A DNA stretch of 64,000 nucleotides from Parapristionchus giblindavisi (taxonomy: Eukaryota > Nematoda > Chromadorea > Rhabditida > Diplogasteridae). Positions 13,447-25,900 of this stretch are shown here, piece by piece; the first letter of the stretch is position 1, and every line of letters begins with the position of its first letter. Under the pieces are notes generated by a model. It was not told the origin of the DNA. It ran no database searches and saw only the letters and a list, made by a program, of their open reading frames with translations. Where the stretch lies: NCBI GenBank assembly GCA_943737045.1, contig CALSFV010000087.1:328383-392382 (forward strand), in the 5' to 3' direction. A program made the translations under genes and the position numbers.

Positions 13447-16400
13447 CTATTTTTTAGATGTTTTTGTCTTCACGGGGCCATTCTTCGTGGATTGGGACTT
13501 CTGAAAAAAAGAGAAAAAGATAAAAAATCAAAAATCAAATGCCAATCAACTATAAATTACAATTAGACGACGAATAAAATTACCTTATCTTTCTTTGGAG
13601 CTTGACTGGAAGACGGAGGCTTGGAGGGAAGCTCCCGTTCACTCACCTGAAAAATTATTTAATATCTGATAAGACTATCAATGTCTTTCTTTAATTTCAG
13701 ATTCATTCATTATCAATGAACTTTCAATCGGAATACATTGAAGTAAAAATATTTGTCTAACAAGGGAACTGTCTCAACTTATGTGGTGTTAATTTCTTGT
13801 AAATGGAATTGGAAATTGTAAAAAGGGTGTTAATTTTCCACTTTGTAAATAGACTTGGAAATGGGGGAAAATTTGAGCAAGTTGAGTCTCACCACGAAAT
13901 ACCCTTTGCGTGCAAGTGGAAATATTATTTTTTTCTTGGCACTTTGCCAAGTTGAAATTTTGCTTTCAAAAATTGAAATTTCTTGATTTAAGTTTGTTTT
14001 CGCTACATTACTTATTGTTTTTTACGTGATTTTTTGTTCCAAATGATGAATCAGTACTCCAGGCTCCTCAATGGCCCCTTCTTCTCGTCGGTCACGAGCG
14101 ACATGCCGTGCACTGGGCGATTTCCCTCAGGTTGGTTGGCACTTTTACATTACGTGCGCACTTTTAGATGATTTGCCGTTGATAATTGCTTTCTATCCGG
14201 TGTAATTAGAAAAAATAGAGCTTCTGAGACCTCAGCAAGTCATTGGTGTGCATCATTGAGGTGTAAATATTCACTAATATGTTATACTAGAACAGAAACT
14301 AATTTCAACTCTGTCGATCATTTTCACTGATATCAGTTCTTGTATTTCTTACTTCTACGTGGCCATTCGTGTATACATAGCGACCAATCGATTATTCTAC
14401 ACCTGGCAGCCGTTCTAAACTTCAAATGCATGGCGTATAAGCGTGTTGCTGATTTATTTTAATTAATTTGCTTTCAGAATCGCTCTTTTCTTGACCACAA
14501 GCTCCGCTCCTCTACCAGCTGAAGAAAATCGACGTCATGGTTGGTTTCCTAGCATCTTCCACTTACTTTGTCTTTACTTCTCGTCGTCAATCGATAATCT
14601 AAACCTACCGTAATCCTGCTTGTCTATGAACTCTTTTACCGTTATACGTAGCTTAAAGCGTTCTACTTAGACGTAGCGACCGAAACAACATAGGGCACAT
14701 TATTAGCTAACTTATTTATTTAAAAAAAATACATTTAAAGTGCATGCATTCTTATTCTTGTACATCAATTAATATTTTTAATTTAATTTTTCATTTTAAT
14801 TTATTTTGTTCCAGAATCAATCGATTCGTCATCCTCGTCAAGGGCCACGCAGATGAAGCGCGTCGACTACAAGGTTGGTCACCTCCCATACACTACCTCA
14901 TATTTTATTCGATGTAGATTGTTCTGTGATCTTAGACTTGATGCACTGTGGTCCATATCCATACACTCATTTGGATGATCTACGAAGAACTCCTAATGTT
15001 ACCAGAACTTATAAAGATTTAATTTATACGAACTTCGGCTGCGAAGTACAATCCATTCCAATTGCCCTTATCTAAATCGTTATTCTTTCCAATTCATATT
15101 AGTTAATTTGTATACAATTTTCCGTAGTTTGATTGCTCAATGGATTGTCCTTTTCACTTTATTTCTTCATACATTTTATAGATCACATTTCCCTTACTTT
15201 CATTTGTTTCCATTAATTCTAACTCATATTCTCAAGAAATTTCCCACATAGCTAATAATCATATGGATAAAGAGATAGAAAGATGCACAATCGTTTATTA
15301 TGTAAATAATATGTTTCATTCATACCACGTTACCTCTCTCTCTCGTGTTGAATGGCTTGAAGAAGAGAATTGTATGTTTACTCTTGATAAATTTCATCAA
15401 CCAATCAAAACATGGCTAACAACTAAAGGTAACTAATCTATAACCATTTTTAGATGATCATTCATCAATCAATAATTTAGATGTGATTCGACCTAAACAT
15501 TATCTTCCAATAGCATTACGGTATAGAGAAGCAGAAAGTCGATTATCGATTTCTCGTGATTCATCTCGTATCTCATGAGGAATTACTGTAAATGGAGATT
15601 CATCTCAAGCTGTGAATATTACTGTAATCATATCAATCAATAATTGGATACTGTAGATCTATGTTTGGTTGGATGCTTTGTGTAGCTTACTGTAGCTGGT
15701 TTTTCATCCGACAGATATTCACAAATCTGGCCGCCTATAACTCAAATTATAGGAAAGGATATTTTAAAGTTAGTATAATCGGCACTACTCTAGAAGACCG
15801 GACCAGTCCAATAGTATAACATAAAAGTGTAGAATAAATGGCTATTCTTCATGTTTATTTTATTTTTATCATCCTTTTTGACAGGCCCGGTGTTCTGTTC
15901 TATCTCCTGATAGTAACAATCAAGATAGATCAATAATATATCATTCATTATGGGATTCAAGACTATTCGATTATACAAAGTATGTATCTATTCTCTTCGT
16001 TTAATCATTCATATCTCATTAATGATTATATTTAAGAATTGAAGTCCTATCATGACTAGTATATCAATATCTATCTATTTTTTTCATTTATCTATTCCCT
16101 TATTTATTTTCGCCTAATCTTTCAATCATTCTCAAATTAATTTTTCTAACCTAATTGATTCATCAATATTTTCATTCATATCTACATGAATAATAGAATA
16201 TTAATGAATTTTCGTTATAGATCGTCGCATAAACAAGAATCCAGTGTTTTAATGTGCGATTTTCATGAATCAATCTATATTAATCAATATTTGGTGAAGA
16301 AGTCATATTCATACCGATTGGATGTAATTTATGCATACTATGTATTTCATAGTTTAATTCCGATTCTCGTATCTATACAGATTAACACTTAACAATTAAT

Positions 16401-17774
16401 GTATTTCTACTTACTATTCGGTTTCAAATATAAATATTAATTTTTACACATGATAATAATAATAAAATATATTGAATAAATTGTTCATTATGAGAATTTA
16501 TGAGAATACTTTGTGACCACATACAAGATTTAAACAACTGAAGATGAAAGAGCGCTGAAGCACCATCGGTTTCACAATCATACTGCTTCGAATAATATTT
16601 AGAAACTTCTGGTAAAATATTTCTAAGAATTTTGAAGAAAAAGGTCTACTGGTGTACCGAACAAGAATATTCGGGAAAACGGTGTACTGGTGTACTGATC
16701 TGGTGTACTGGTGTACCGGTGTCTGGTGTACTGGTGTCCGGTGTACTGGTGTACAAAACATATGGCCTTTTCTCGAATCTCAGCTCGATTGGGCAACGTT
16801 TGATAACGGATTCGTAATCAGCATCGAAAACTGATTCAGGTAAATTTTTCCCATGCCATATGGCCACATTAAATTGAGACAGTTCCCTTGTAAGAGAATT
16901 TTTAGCTCTCCGTTCTGATCCCTATCCCTATAAGCATCTATGATCAAATATAAAAAGTTATCGAACCGGAGAGTGAGATCAATATTCGAAGTTTACCTAT
17001 CTTAGTAAATACTCACATAGCTGGCCAGGGAGAGATCATCAAGCACTTTTGTCTTCCGTTGGGTTGGTGCTTCTTTTCCAGCAGCGGTACAGACCTAACA
17101 AGCAGAAGAGTTTTTTAAAAGATATTTCAAGAATATTGGTTATTCAGACTTGACTTTAAACGAAACAATGAATTCCCAGCTCGGAAGAATTAAATTTGTA
17201 CCTCTTTATTTTTCTTCTCGAGAACAGTTTTATTCTCATCTTGTTTCGACACCGCATGGGATGGAGTGATTGTCTTGTCCTGCATAAAAAATATCAATAT
17301 CTAGCTGTGAGGGGTAAATGAAATAGATGTTTTTGATGATTTTCGAAAAGATTGATTTCATGGATGGTTATCATAACAATAGAAACACTCCATTACGTTT
17401 GATGCGGTACTCCGTAGATTATATCCATGTTGTACATTGATCTGGGTTTCCTTCATCTTTTCTCCACCATTACGAATGGGCTAAAATGTCCCGTTGTGCC
17501 AATTGCAACAAATTGTTCATTGATATTTGAAAAACGCCAGAATATTTTATTATGGTGAGGTGGCAATAAAAAGTTATGAATGACCTGTTTTTGTGGAGCT
17601 TTCTTGATCGAGGGTTTTTCTCTATATTGAGTTGACTTCTTCTTCGTTGACTTGAGTGCGGTGCTCTTTGCCGACTTCTGAATTTACGATTTCAGAACTT
17701 TGGAGAGATCTAGACAGGTTTTCACTTACGGCAGACTTTGTTGCCTTGGTGGACTTCTTTCCTGAAGGAGCCAT
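13447..17774 (-). CDS. Small lysine-rich basic protein, unidentified
   Basis: Seven minus-strand exons, all phase 0: 17730-17774 (MAPSGKKSTKATKSA), 17585-17677, 17397-17480, 17202-17279, 17017-17094, 13584-13646 and 13447-13500, ending TKTSKK then TAG; 164 residues. Every junction has a clean donor (mostly GTAAGT, GTGAGT, GTAATG types) and a CAG/TAG acceptor. The protein is rich in Lys, Ser, Thr and Gln with no membrane segment or signal peptide. Lysine repeats resembling histone-tail or linker-histone-like sequence suggest a nuclear, nucleic-acid-binding role, but no known fold is recognised. The 3.4 kb intron 13647-17016 contains another gene on the opposite strand; extra exons there, or a split into two genes, cannot be excluded. 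The first five exons are the most certain part. Confidence 0.6.
14063..16392 (+). CDS. Unidentified multi-exon gene nested in opposite-strand intron
   Basis: Coding-looking exons on the plus strand: 14063-14130 (APQWPLLLVGHERHAVHW), 14478-14539 (ALFLTTSSAPLPAEENRRH), 14918-15045 (DCSVILDLMHCGPYPYTHLD), 15182-15428 (ends DKFHQPIKTWLTTK), 15481-15567 or 15578 (VIRPKHYLPIALRYREAESR), 15715-15768 (IFTNLAAYNSNYRKGYFK), 15885-15979 (ARCSVLSPDSNNQDRS) and 16221-16392 (ends SIQINT, TAA). Most join in phase. An alternative exon 14815-14873 conflicts with its neighbours. An in-frame TGA at 15576 ends the fifth exon unless a 42-base intron (15568-15609) removes it. No start codon was found upstream of 14063. 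I do not recognise the family; it may be a decaying gene. Confidence 0.5.
16640..16760. repeat. GGTGTACTG tandem repeat
   Basis: Degenerate tandem array of CTGGTGTAC and GGTGTCCGGTGTACTG units. It keeps three or more frames open on both strands, producing Val-Tyr-Trp-Cys-Thr-Gly or Thr-Pro-Val-His repeats that are not genes. Confidence 0.85.
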
Positions 17775-18943
17775 CTACTCTAGTAACAATAGTTAAGAAT
17801 GAATGGAGAATGAGAATGGCAATGATGAGAGATGGAAATGATGAAAGAGTGCAATAATGGTAAAGAAATAGTGTGTGAAATGAAGAGGTCATTAATCGAT
17901 TAAGGGTCCACAAATCATAATATAATCACTTTTCATTTTTTGTGAACGTTTCTCTCATGAACGGTCCATCGGAGGTTGAATCGATCCAAACATATACTTT
18001 CTGGAGTCTGTACTAAAGATAAAAAAGTACTGGGAAACAAACAACAATAAGAGAAAAAAACGCCATTTTAATTTAAACAATCGGTAACACTGATTCAAAC
18101 AAATGCTTTGAAGATTCATACAGAGATATAAAAGATATTAGTGCACTTTCATCAATTCTCAAAGGCAGTCTTCGCCACTGGTGCACGGTCGCGGGTTCAA
18201 AACCATTGTTTGTGCAGCGCCAGGTAGGAAAATCTGAAAACTGAAAACAATAGACCATAGGCAAGTCAGGAGAAGGAAGAATGCCTTAAATCAAACAATT
18301 GCTGACGAAGTATTCGTGGATCATCTGAATCTATTTTTCCTGAATTCTATACCATGAAGGAAGTGTAGCGGCTTTGATCCAAAAGAACGTCTTCAATAGC
18401 TGATCAGAAGAAGAAGAAAGAAAAAAATTGAAGATAGAAGTACCCTTGTATTGGACCTCATCTCGTCCAGACTAATCAGTCGTTCAGTGGCAACCAGTCC
18501 TTCCCAATTGGTTCTTTGCTTGATAAAGGTCTTGCTTTGTAAAACACGTGTGATTATTCTCAAAACAAACCCTGAAAGCTGGACAGGATCGCTTAAGTTT
18601 GAAAAAAAAGTTACGATGAAAAAACCAAAAGTGGATAGACATTTGATCGGTACTGTATACTCATCTGTTGTATACACGGACCCCGATAGAGAATTTTTAA
18701 AATTCAAATTAATAGTTCTTAAAATTCAATCATAAAACTGTTTCGTAGACTGTACCGAGAGTCGTACACCAATCTAATTTCTTCCTTGTTTTTGCCTTTA
18801 ACTCGTAGCTAACCTGGCAACAAACATTATATGTTGTCAGCTATTACTTTATGCTATACAATACTCTATCGCTAATCGAACTCATTTTATCAGTTTTCTT
18901 CTCCCTTTCACTTGAATATTATACTTCTATTCATATAAAGAAT

Positions 18944-21900
18944 ATGGACCCTCCATTACCACTTTATCTCGTTCAAAATGCAATGTGCATAACATCAATA
19001 TCTGCCAATGTTTTGTTATGTTATCTAATTTTGACTAAAACCCCACCATATTTGAAGAGCTACTCCGTAATGCTATTTGCGTAAGTTTTCATCAATTATT
19101 TTGACATAAATTAATTAAGGAAGAAATCAAGTTCTTTATTTCAGATTATCTATGATAGAGATGGCTACGGATTTCTCAGCTTTGATGATCTTTCCAAGGT
19201 ACAATCATTTTTGATTATTTTCCTAAATTGTATCCTTCTTTTATTGCTGAAAAGAACATCCAACTATTTACTTGGTGCGAAACATTCACCCATATCGTGT
19301 TTCTATGACCCCTACGAACCGAGTTATGCCCCGATCTGACCCACCGAACTGGGTTACGGTAGATTACGGTAGTGTTACTGATGCTGATCATATTGATACC
19401 CATCTCACATTTCTATGACCCCTACGAACCGAGTTATCTGAAATGGCAAATGTCCCCAAACCCAATTGATATATGTATAGGAGAGCATGTCTATTGCGAA
19501 ATTAGATATTCTGACCGCTGACCGGGGGAGTGTGGACATAGCAAAAAAAATTTTTTTTTGATGTGGAGTATAATAGTGCCAGGCGACATCATCCATATCG
19601 ATAAATATGGGAAAGTTTGATTTTGTGTCTGAAGGGCATTGTAGGAAAAAATGTGGTAGGTCAAAAATTGATTTCGGATCCCGATCATCCGATCGACTAG
19701 GATGGGTATCAATCGATTCCTCGTGAGAATACAAGCAACTTTTATTCGTACCGCGTTTTCTTTTCTGCAAATTTGGTTACCAGACAAAGAAACCTTGGAA
19801 TGATGACTACGGCGAGTGAAATTTGAATGGAAATGAATCAGATTCTCTGACAAAGAAATTTACATATGACAAGAAGTTCGCTGTTTTGAGTGCGAGAAGT
19901 GATAGAAAAGTCGAGGAGCGCACATGAGGGATGAAAGATATTAGGCCAGTCTATGTTATTACTTTTGAGATCACCATAATGGTAGGAATTATCAATATAT
20001 ACTCTGTATCCTCTCCAAACAAAATATGAGAAAGCGACTGCGGTAAAGGAATCTCAATTTCAGGATAATTCCTTTCGGTCTCGAAGGCATAGTATGTGTC
20101 TATTATGGCCCTGGAACATGGTTCAACTCTCGCTTTGTCTGTTATTTCTTCTACTGTGTAGTACTTCATGGAACAGCTGCATACAATGCACAAATGACCG
20201 CAAATTTTTGTTTTCGGTAAGTAGAAAAGTTTTCGATTTCAAGATAATGAAATTGTATCCATCAGATTCTACGTTCTTCGAAGGCCAACTCCTTTTCCTC
20301 GACAAGTAGTGATAATTGCACTCATCATTGCATCTCCATCCATACTTTGTTTCGTCAGTCTTTCCAATGATCCCACAAAATCTATACAGACAGACAGACA
20401 TTTCGCATATTTTAACTTCTAAATAGCGGGTGAAATTATGTGTCTGTCTGGGGCGGCAACTGAAAGATATTAACAATAGACATAGATCTCACGAACTTTA
20501 TGATTTCTTTACGTGTAAATAAGCTTTTGCGTGTTTTATAACACATATGTTTTAGGCTTGTTATTTGTTTGGTTTCGCGCACAACGACGGAATAATTACT
20601 TTGTTCCACAAATACACACCGTACTATGATATTTCGAATGCTCATTTTGGTGGAGTTTTGGACATTCTTCATTCTCCGATTCTTCCTTCGATTTGTTGGA
20701 TCTGTCTGAGTTCTCTTCCTTTTGTCATTGTAAACATTATTGTTGGCATGGGCATTCACAAGTAAGAAAAATCATCTTTTTAAATTAAAAAAAAATATTT
20801 TAGCTTTCTCAAAACGAATACTAAACATTTGGCGGCGAAAACGCGAGGTTCGCACAACGAGTTTTTAAAGGTAAACGTTTCCAACAATAAATAAATATTG
20901 TATTTGTAAGTTATCTTGGTAGCACCTTCCAACGTTCTTGTCCGTTTTTTTGTGTTTAGAAATGAAATGTAAATACATGATATGAAGACTTAAAATACTA
21001 TTTTAGGCTCTCACAATCCAAACATTATTCTCTCAATTGTTATTCGTCGGTGTTATGTGTTTTCTTCTAGGCCTCTTTGAGATCGTACGATCAATCTATT
21101 TGGAATACGCCGTGCATATGGTATATATTACAGGGTGGGGAATAATCATGGTGACACTGTTAAAACGGAGTATCTTTTTTTTTGTTAAAAAATCGAGTGC
21201 CGTTCAAACCCCTCCAGTCTCAAGGCCAAAGAGGCAGAATCGAGCTGTGATGTGGGCAAGAACGAAGCGAATGTAATTGAACTTTGCCACCCAAATAGAG
21301 CAAAACTTTCTGGTGAACATAATAGCAGTTACATTTCAATCACAACTTCCTTTCAATACCTTAAACTTTCTTGATTTGCTACACGGTTCACAAACCGTAT
21401 AATGCTTTGCTTTGTAGGCCAAAACCATATTAGATATTGTGCGGCTTTCCCTTCCAGTAAATTTGTAAGACTAATGTATTATATTTCAGATCGGAGGTAT
21501 TTGTATTCTAACGAGTCCTTTCGTCACTATTTATTTTGTCAAACCTTATCGAGTGTACGTTTAATTTTAAAAAAAATTCTAACTCCGGTACTTGATACAA
21601 AAAGTGATGATCATTTGTCATTATCACGATAATACATAAATGACCAATTTGGGATAATCATTCCTCAACACTGCATAACTCGCATCTTGCCTAACAGCAA
21701 TGATTGACCAAAATCTATTGATTTACTATACGCTTTCGACTTGGCCCCTCTTTTTTATACAGTTTTTGATGGTCCTTGGGTAGGACATCCCTGATCCAGA
21801 ATAGTAAGGATGGCAAATCAACCACCTCACCAGGAGCTCACGTCAAAGTTCGTCGTCTAGGCTCCTTCCTATGCGATTTTCACACTGTTCGCAGTGGAGC

Positions 21901-22419
21901 TATGAAAAACTGTTCAATGGATGAAATGTATATTTTCTCTAGTGCTTTCAGACAAAGATGTGAAAATACTTTTTGATTTTGCCTTCCCTAATTGTAAGGA
22001 ATTGATCGCGTTCTACAGTAACGGGAAAATTCAGTTTCATGGTTATTGGATAGACCTCGTCGAGATCATTCGATTAAGCTCTTAGAGGCGAAGAGAAGCT
22101 CCTCGAGAGATGGTTGATTTCCCATCCTTGCTTCTCTGGTTCAATGTTTCCTACCCATCGAAAACTGTGGAGAAAAGAGGTTAACTCAAAAGTGTGTAGT
22201 AGAATCGGTCAATCCTTAGGTGACTTGTGTGATAAGATATGGTTTCGCAGTGTATATTTGTGAAAGATAAGTGGCAATAGTTAAATTAATCAGTCTGTTT
22301 ATTTCAGAGCTGTTCTTCGGATATTCGGTTTATATCTTCCTTCTGAACATACCGGAATGACTATTGTATCTACGGTTCCACCACCACAATCATCGTACAA
22401 GTCTGCATTAGTAGCTTAA
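18944..22419 (+). CDS. Serpentine chemoreceptor, Srd-like (paralogue A)
   Basis: Nematode seven-membrane-pass receptor, expected in the ciliary membrane of chemosensory neurons and coupled to a G protein. Nine exons join in phase: 18944-19080, 19145-19198, 20064-20216, 20266-20353, 20556-20761, 20804-20870, 21007-21120, 21490-21554, 22308-22419; 331 residues. It starts MDPPLPLYLVQNAMCITS (TM1 follows); the FSALMIFPR segment ends TM2; IIPFGLEGIVCVYYGPGTWF precedes TM3; RFYVLRRP follows; then PYYDISNAHFGG in an extracellular loop, MAAK/LAAKTRGSHNEFLKAL before TM6, and TM7 reads IGGICILTSPFVTIYFVKPYR. Residues such as IIPFG...YGP and the KPYR end suggest class Srd, though other Str-superfamily classes are possible. 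No break seen. Convergent with paralogue B, whose stop lies 576 bases away. Confidence 0.85.
19305..19436. repeat. 28-base direct repeat pair in receptor A intron
   Basis: TTTCTATGACCCCTACGAAC followed by CGAGTTAT occurs at 19305-19332 and again at 19409-19436, identical, inside the 865-base second intron of receptor A. Confidence 0.8.
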
Positions 22420-22994
22420 TATTGCTAAATAAACGTATTTTTTTAGAATTTCGCTTGTCTACGAGTCCCTGAAACAACTGAATTACCCATTGAGATTGAT
22501 ACGTACACTATGATTGCATGATTTTCCGATTTAAAAAAACGCAAAATCGCAAAAATTGTTTTCGTCTTTCATAAGTCATCGTTGACAGTACATTCTTGGA
22601 ATTGATATGGACGTAACGCAATAATAAATATCCCAATTCATAGTAACTTATTCATTATGACGTACGTGAGAATGCAACGGTGCCAAATTCATAGTTTCAC
22701 AGACACTATGTCTCATATGTTTTCTACTCGTGTGTTTATCTCGATGTATAAAATCTCCGGATTTTTGACTCACCATATAAGTGTTGTTCAGAAACAGCGC
22801 TGTGTCGTATTGATTAAAGTGTTTCGCTTACGCATTTCTATTATTCATCAGAGACAAAAAGGGCTTGAGTGATCTACGAACATCGTACTCCCATTTTTAA
22901 TGAACACAGTTATTATGTTACAATACGCGATGAATAAACGATATTATTGAGTTGAATTAGATTATAAAACATTCAATGAAAATATTCATTTATT

Positions 22995-25900
22995 TCAAAA
23001 TGTGAAAATAGCAGTCTTGTTGATTTGTTTCTGGTGATTTGATGAGACCACAGTCATGGTACTAGGCTCACTAGCAATGCGAACACCACACATCAGTAGT
23101 AGAGCACTGAAAATGTTCTTATTTACTTTTAGTGCAAAAATATATTAGTTTGAGATTTAGTAAATAAGTAAGTTTGTAAACAATTTCTGCTAACCTAACA
23201 GGAAAAAAACATACACTCGATAGGGCTTGACAAAATAGATTGTGACGAGAGGACTGGTCAAAATGCAAACACAACCGATCTGAAAAAAAGCTATGCTCTA
23301 GACATCCATATGAGGCCGTTTGCGTAAGAGTTGACTAAAATATGTGAAATCTGGCACAGTGAAAAAATTATATTTTGGGGATCGGGGTTCTCAAGGGTGC
23401 TGATGACGATGGACATGTTCATTTTTCACCTAAAGCCACCGTTGAGGCCAGATGACGTCGCGTTGAAATCGCGTTTTCAGTCATTTCTCCTCAACCGGTG
23501 GTACTAAAATTTGCAGACTATGCACCCAGGGGCAGAATTTGATGACGATCACGCCTGTCCAATTCATTTTTCATGAAAAAGTTTCCGAAATTTGTAAAAT
23601 TCGAATTACTCTCAATGACCATAGTGTGTGAGTGAGATATATAGATCGGACCGTAATGGCTTCAGGATCCCATAGAAAAAATTTCAGCCAATTTGCGGAA
23701 GATGTTTTCGAGAAAATCAACTTTTAGTGTAATCATTTTGTCATTGAAGTGGAGGCAAGAGGCGAGAGAGTGTGGTGGTGCAAGAGAGTAGAGAGGCAGG
23801 TGAGGCGACCAGAATAGCACGCGTGTCACTGAAGAATCGAGTAAAATCCGGAGGTGGTTGGCACATTTTTTGACCCCCACATATTAAGAGAGATGGTCGT
23901 TAAGACTCGACCACCCCCCGGACACGTGCGCTAGCAATGAGAACTGGGGGTCAATACTTGAGTGTTAGGAGTGTCACCGGCCCTTATTACACAAAACAGC
24001 AGAAATTTCCTGTTTGTGCCCTCAGGCTATTAGAAAAATTTATTTAAGTGTGAAAATGTTTAAAAATCATAATTTCTCAAATTGTTGAGATGAAGTCTAA
24101 ATATCATTTGTGGTGCGTCCAGGTTGCATAGAGCTTGCTTATTCACTATTAGCATCGAATCTGCGTTGATTCCTAAACCACTAATTTGATTCATAATTTT
24201 GGTTTTTTCGGACAAATTATCGCTTGTTATAGATTGCTGCAAAGATTTCCGACCAGGTATTGTAGCCTAAGCAATTCTGCATTGATTTCACTTAAAACCG
24301 GGTTCTTCCCGTTAGACCATCTTGCCAAAATTTTCGCTCGAATTTTCGTAATCTATGGTTTTCCCGAACAAATGTATTTTCCAAACGTATTTTCCAAACG
24401 ATTGGTGCGGAATTGTGCTCTACACAAAGTTTTGAGGTGAGACTAGTAAAATGACACAAGAAGCTCATCACTTGGATCAATTTGAAAATTTCGATTTTCA
24501 TGACCCGGGGGTCATGGTCCGAAAATTTCAAAATTTCTCAAGTCTGAAATGTTTTCATTTATGCGGCTTATTGTGAAGTACTAATGATGTAAATAATATT
24601 CAGCCAATGCTCAATGGCTGATCTATCTTTTCATATTTTTTTCCGAAAATTTTCATTCTGATAGCGTGCGAAAAATCAAAATAGTGTTTGAATCAATTTC
24701 CAACTTGCTTTCTGTAACATTCTGTCATAGTACTTTACAATGTACATAATCAATATGAAAATCGTTTAATTTCGAAAATTAAAAAAAATTAAATTTGAGT
24801 GCCTACTTTTTTGGAAAATTTCTGAAATATTGCAGTTTGTCGACTCGAATGTTGTGACAATGCGCAACTGACAATGACAATGTGCATTTTCATAATGAGT
24901 AAACATAGTAGAACTGAAATCCCGGCATTCGGCTCACTTTTGAAAAATCGATTTCCATGACCCCGGGGTCATGGCAAAAAAAATGAATTTTCGAAAATAA
25001 ACGATTTTCATATTGATTATGTACATTGTAAAGTACTATGACAGAATGCTACAGAAAGCAAGTTGGAAACTGATTCAAACACAATTTTGATTTTTCGCAC
25101 GCTATCAGAATGAAAATTTTCGAAAAAATTGATGAAAAGATAGATCAGCCATTGAGCATTGGCTGAATATTATTCACATCATTAGTACTTCACAATAAGC
25201 CACATAAATGAAAACATTTCAAACTTGAGAAATTTTGAAATTTTCGGATCATGTCATGAAAATCGAAATTTTCAAATTGATCCAAGTGATGGGCTTCATG
25301 TGGAATTTTACTGGTCTCATCTCGAAACTTTGTGTAGACCACAATTCCGCACCAATCGTTTGGAAAATACGTTTGGAAAATACATTTGTTAGGGAAAACC
25401 ATCGATTACGGAAATTCGAGCGAAAATTTCGGCAAGATGGTCTAACGGGAAGAACCCGGTTTTAGGTGAAATCAGTGCAGAATTGCTTAAGCTACAATAC
25501 CTGGTCGGAAATCTTTGCAGCAATCTACAACAAGGGATGATTTGTCCGAAAAAAACAAAATTTTGAGTCAAAAAAGTAGTTTTGGAATCAACGCACATTC
25601 GATGCTAATAGTGAATTAGCAAGCTCTGTGCACTTTAGACCCATCGCAAATGATATTTAGACTTCATCTCAACAATTTGAAAAAATATGATTTTTTAACG
25701 TTTTTTTTAAAAATATTTTTTTTATTAGCCTGAGGGCACAAACATGAAATTTCTGCTGTTTTGTATAATAAGGGCCGGTGACACTCCTAACACCAAAGTA
25801 TGGGCCCCCAGTTCTCATTGCTAGCGCACGTGTCCGGGGGTGGTCGAATATGATCGAGTCTTAGGGAACAGGCCTCTTAATGCATTTTTCGGCCGTCCAT

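Noticed and set aside
14071..14130. Start MAPSSRRSRATCRAL resembling the MAPSGKKSTKATKSA start of the lysine-rich gene
   Set aside because: The frame stops in the next exon; the alternative frame (QWPLLLVGHERHAVHW) continues with better codons, so the likeness is probably chance.
16498..16867. Overlapping open frames on both strands with Thr-Pro-Val-His or Trp-Cys-Thr-Gly repeats
   Set aside because: Produced by a GGTGTACTG tandem repeat, which keeps several frames open.
24186..25598. Repeated frames containing a KIFAR/FPEQMYFPNVF-type sequence, also at 57637-59030
   Set aside because: They are translations of the arms of E1 in both copies; no start, splice or homology support.
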